A stretch of 13,489 nt of DNA from Candidatus Methanomethylophilaceae archaeon (GTDB lineage Archaea; Thermoplasmatota; Thermoplasmata; Methanomassiliicoccales; Methanomethylophilaceae): NCBI GenBank assembly GCA_016296195.1, contig JAEDJU010000026.1:1-13489 (forward strand). Reading direction: 5' to 3'. A model generated the notes under the pieces. That model had not been told where the DNA came from, did no database searches, and saw only the letters and a program-made list of their open reading frames with translations. Shown here piece after piece: positions 11,640-13,489 of this stretch; position 1 is the stretch's first letter, and every line of letters starts with the position of its first letter. The position numbers were made by a program, and so were the translations under genes.

Positions 11640-12955
11640 TACACTCCATCGCAGACAGGGCCATGCAGTCCCTGTCCGGATACCAGCAGGCGGAGGTGTA
11701 CGCCTCCGAGGCGGTGGTCCACACCGTCTACATCGACGATTCCAAGATAAGCAACATCGAGACCAAGGTCGACCGCGGTATGATGGCCCGCATGGCGGAT
11801 GGCGGCAGGCAGGGAAAGGCATCCGTCTCTCTGAACAGGGAGTCCTCCGTGGACGAGTGCCTCAGGATGGCGGAATCCGTCCTCAGGTACTCTCCTGAGA
11901 ATCCCGAGTTCAAGGGATACGCCATGCCCGGACAGGCTAAGATCCATGCCCCCGATGTGTGGGATCCGAAGGTCGAGAACATCACCCCCGAGGATCTCAG
12001 GGAGGTCGCCAAGGTCCTCATCGAGAACTGCAGGGTCAACATCCCCCGTGCGCAGATCCGCGTCTCCACCAACATCGGATGCACCATGAACAGCAACGGT
12101 GTCGATGTCTCCCACAGGAGCACCCTGGTCTACGGGCACTTCACATCCATGGCCGTCAGGGACCATCCCGGAGAGGGGATGGAGACGTTCCACGGAACCC
12201 ATTTCGATCTCGATCCCGTCGCCATAGCCAACGCCCTCTCCGACAAGGCGGAGGCCGCCGCTGTATGCAGGGAGTTCAAGGGAAGCAGAAAGATGTCCAT
12301 GATCCTCCCTCCCAGCGAACTCGGGGACATGATGATGTCCGCCGTCGGTTCCGCCATCCATGGGGAGAACGTCAAGTACGGAAGGAGTCTCTGGAAGGAT
12401 TCCCTCGGAAAGGAGGTGGCATCCAAATGCCTCAACATAACGGATGATCCCACGGTCAGAGCTCCTCTGTCCTGTGTGTTCGATGATGAGGGTACACCAA
12501 CCGAGAGGCGTCCCATAATCGAGGGCGGGGTTCTCAGGTCGTTCATCAGGGATTCGTTCTGTGGGGACAGCACCGGTAATGGAATGCGCAGGTCCAGTGT
12601 CGAGGCCCAGGGTGCATACGAGCGCACACCCACGATCAAACCTTTGAACCTCACCGTTTCACCCGGCTCCCTCTCCAGGGATGATATAATATCACAGACG
12701 GACAACGGTATCCTTGTGGAGAAGTTCGCTTGGCCGGAGGCAGATGAGCTCACCGGAAGGTTCGGACTGAACGTCAGGTGCGGTTACATCATCAGGAAGG
12801 GTGAGATTGTGGAGACCATCAACAACGCTCTCCTGATGGGTAACATGGTCGATGCCGTGGCCAACATAGAGGCCATCGGAAACGATCCCAAGCAGATGGG
12901 CGTCATCAGCGTTCCGACCATGAGTTTCTCCGATACGGAACTCGTCGGAAACTGA
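11636..12955 (+). CDS. tldE: TldE/PmbA subunit of the TldD/E protease
   Basis: A 439-residue PmbA/TldE-type protein, the partner of TldD that shares its fold but lacks the HExxxH zinc motif; none is found here. Family features are the GTPTERRPIIEGGVL segment in the second half (residues about 300-315), the STGNG turn shortly after and a C-terminal block ending in VISVPTMSFSDTELVGN. The start is a GTG at 11636 overlapping the tldD stop (GTGA), with GGAGG at 11628-11632 only 3 nt ahead. The next in-frame ATG at 11663 has no ribosome binding site and would drop nine residues. Reading further upstream would run deep into tldD and is rejected. The close overlap supports stoichiometric synthesis with TldD. 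TldE is needed for the complex but is not catalytic by itself in known cases. Confidence 0.92.
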   Translation: MIHSIADRAMQSLSGYQQAEVYASEAVVHTVYIDDSKISNIETKVDRGMMARMADGGRQGKASVSLNRESSVDECLRMAESVLRYSPENPEFKGYAMPGQAKIHAPDVWDPKVENITPEDLREVAKVLIENCRVNIPRAQIRVSTNIGCTMNSNGVDVSHRSTLVYGHFTSMAVRDHPGEGMETFHGTHFDLDPVAIANALSDKAEAAAVCREFKGSRKMSMILPPSELGDMMMSAVGSAIHGENVKYGRSLWKDSLGKEVASKCLNITDDPTVRAPLSCVFDDEGTPTERRPIIEGGVLRSFIRDSFCGDSTGNGMRRSSVEAQGAYERTPTIKPLNLTVSPGSLSRDDIISQTDNGILVEKFAWPEADELTGRFGLNVRCGYIIRKGEIVETINNALLMGNMVDAVANIEAIGNDPKQMGVISVPTMSFSDTELVGN

Positions 12956-12956
12956 T

Positions 12957-12970
12957 GGAAAACGTTTTCC
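12957..12970. repeat. Perfect 14-bp palindrome after tldE
   Basis: GGAAAACGTTTTCC is fully self-complementary and begins 1 nt after the tldE stop. It is followed at once by ten consecutive G bases at 12971-12980. It is probably part of the 3'-end signals at this convergent junction; a protein site is also possible. Confidence 0.5.
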
Positions 12971-12975
12971 GGGGG

Positions 12976-13017
12976 GGGGGACGATCCCCCATGCCCCATC
13001 AGCTCCTGCTGATGGGG
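12976..13017. terminator. Tandem hairpins at the tldE / GyrI-like convergent junction
   Basis: GGGGG (12976-12980) can pair with CCCCC (12986-12990) across ACGAT. Next, CCCCATCAGC (12994-13003) and GCTGATGGGG (13008-13017) form a perfect 10-bp stem with the loop TCCT. The second stem contains the stop codon of the minus-strand gene and could end transcripts from both sides. Confidence 0.5.
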
Positions 13018-13475
13018 AACTGTATCTCTGTCAGATACTCGTCCTCGGACTCCTTGTTCCAGCATCCGTCGATGTAGCATTCCCTGGGCCTGTCGATGAG
13101 CTCCATCCCGTTTTCCGACATCCACTTCATGATGGCAGCGTAGGCCTCTCCGAGTCTGTCATAGGGTCCGACGTGTCTCACACATGCCGCGAGGACATCA
13201 TCGAACTCACGGAACCCGATCTCCCCACACTCGTGTCCGAGGCTCTTCACAGACTGGTAGTAGGTGAGTCCTATGTCGCTCTCCCTGTACTCCAGGTCAT
13301 CGTACGTCACGAAGCAGTATCCGTCCTCGGTGCATTCTACATCGGGGTTGGATTCCCTGCACATCTCTGCGAATCCGAACACGAAACCCGTCATGTCCGA
13401 GTACCTCTCTATCCTCCCGTGTCTGTATGCGGCCTTGAATCCGGGGATCGTCCTGACCTCCACGTTGTATTCCAT
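12999..13475 (-). CDS. GyrI-like / AraC-type effector-binding domain protein
   Basis: A 158-residue stand-alone protein of the GyrI-like small-molecule-binding superfamily (also the effector domain of AraC- and MerR-type regulators such as BmrR). The N-terminus VEVRTIPGFKAAYRHGRIE (5-23) fits the first strand. The repeat half has ACVRHVGPYDRLGEAYAAIMKWMSENG (residues 96-122), and the protein ends EDEYLTEIQFPISRS; the EDEYLTEIQFPI ending is highly typical of the family. No DNA-binding domain, signal peptide or membrane segment is present. Such proteins bind lipophilic or cationic compounds, and some hydrolyse them; the ligand here is unknown. The start at 13475 is fixed by a strong ribosome binding site. 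The gene converges on tldE with 43 bp between the stops and is probably unrelated to it in function. Confidence 0.88.
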   Translation of the reverse strand: MEYNVEVRTIPGFKAAYRHGRIERYSDMTGFVFGFAEMCRESNPDVECTEDGYCFVTYDDLEYRESDIGLTYYQSVKSLGHECGEIGFREFDDVLAACVRHVGPYDRLGEAYAAIMKWMSENGMELIDRPRECYIDGCWNKESEDEYLTEIQFPISRS

Positions 13476-13480
13476 TCCGT

Positions 13481-13489
13481 TTCCTCCTT
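13481..13489 (-). promoter_or_regulatory. Shine-Dalgarno of the GyrI-like gene
   Basis: On the minus strand the window begins AAGGAGGAAACGGA and then ATG. GGAGG is 8 nt from the start codon, a near-perfect anti-Shine-Dalgarno match, so this mRNA has a leader whose promoter lies outside the window. Confidence 0.75.

Noticed and set aside
1..13489. CRISPR array, insertion sequence or prophage genes
   Set aside because: No regularly spaced repeats, transposase, integrase or phage-type protein is visible; genes are housekeeping in type with even codon use.

Overview
The window looks like a chromosomal stretch from a methanogenic archaeon, most likely of the Methanomassiliicoccales (Thermoplasmatota); this placement is an inference from protein character, not a database result. 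The archaeal signs are an archease gene, a HAD-like protein of the methanogen-associated COG4030/EhaR type, TATA-like boxes placed 21-24 nt in front of several start codons (leaderless mRNAs), and AT-rich promoter gaps between GC-rich genes. Thirteen protein genes and one partial tRNA gene are supported. I see no insertion sequence, CRISPR array, prophage or clear pseudogene.

Left part (1-2585): the 3' end of a tRNA gene, then a minus-strand pair made of a PurN-like formyltransferase and, 5 nt behind it, an EhaR/COG4030-type HAD protein whose visible catalytic motifs are degenerate. A separate minus-strand archease gene follows.

Centre (2586-7416): a sulfur and Fe-S block. A single O-acetylhomoserine sulfhydrylase-type gene (metY-like) is followed by a tight operon of cysteine desulfurase (nifS/iscS), Fe-S scaffold (iscU/nifU N-terminal type) and cysteine synthase (cysK). 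A convergent Rrf2-family regulator with three IscR-like cysteines lies just beyond. Palindromic and repeated AT-rich elements built on TAGTA/TACTA lie over the predicted TATA box of the regulator gene and over the predicted transcription start of the nifS operon. Related words occur upstream of metY. This suggests that the regulator senses Fe-S or cysteine status, represses itself and controls the block.

Right part (7417-13489): an HD-domain phosphohydrolase divergent from the regulator, a stand-alone L-aspartate dehydrogenase (NadX type), then a translationally coupled peptidase operon of an M24 prolidase-like enzyme, TldD and TldE. It ends at a hairpin-rich convergent junction with a minus-strand GyrI-like effector-binding protein.

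The most interesting points are the candidate Rrf2 regulon, in which the regulator has a Tyr where the cluster-ligating His of IscR would be, the degenerate HAD protein paired with an unassigned formyltransferase, and the overlapping prolidase-tldD-tldE unit.
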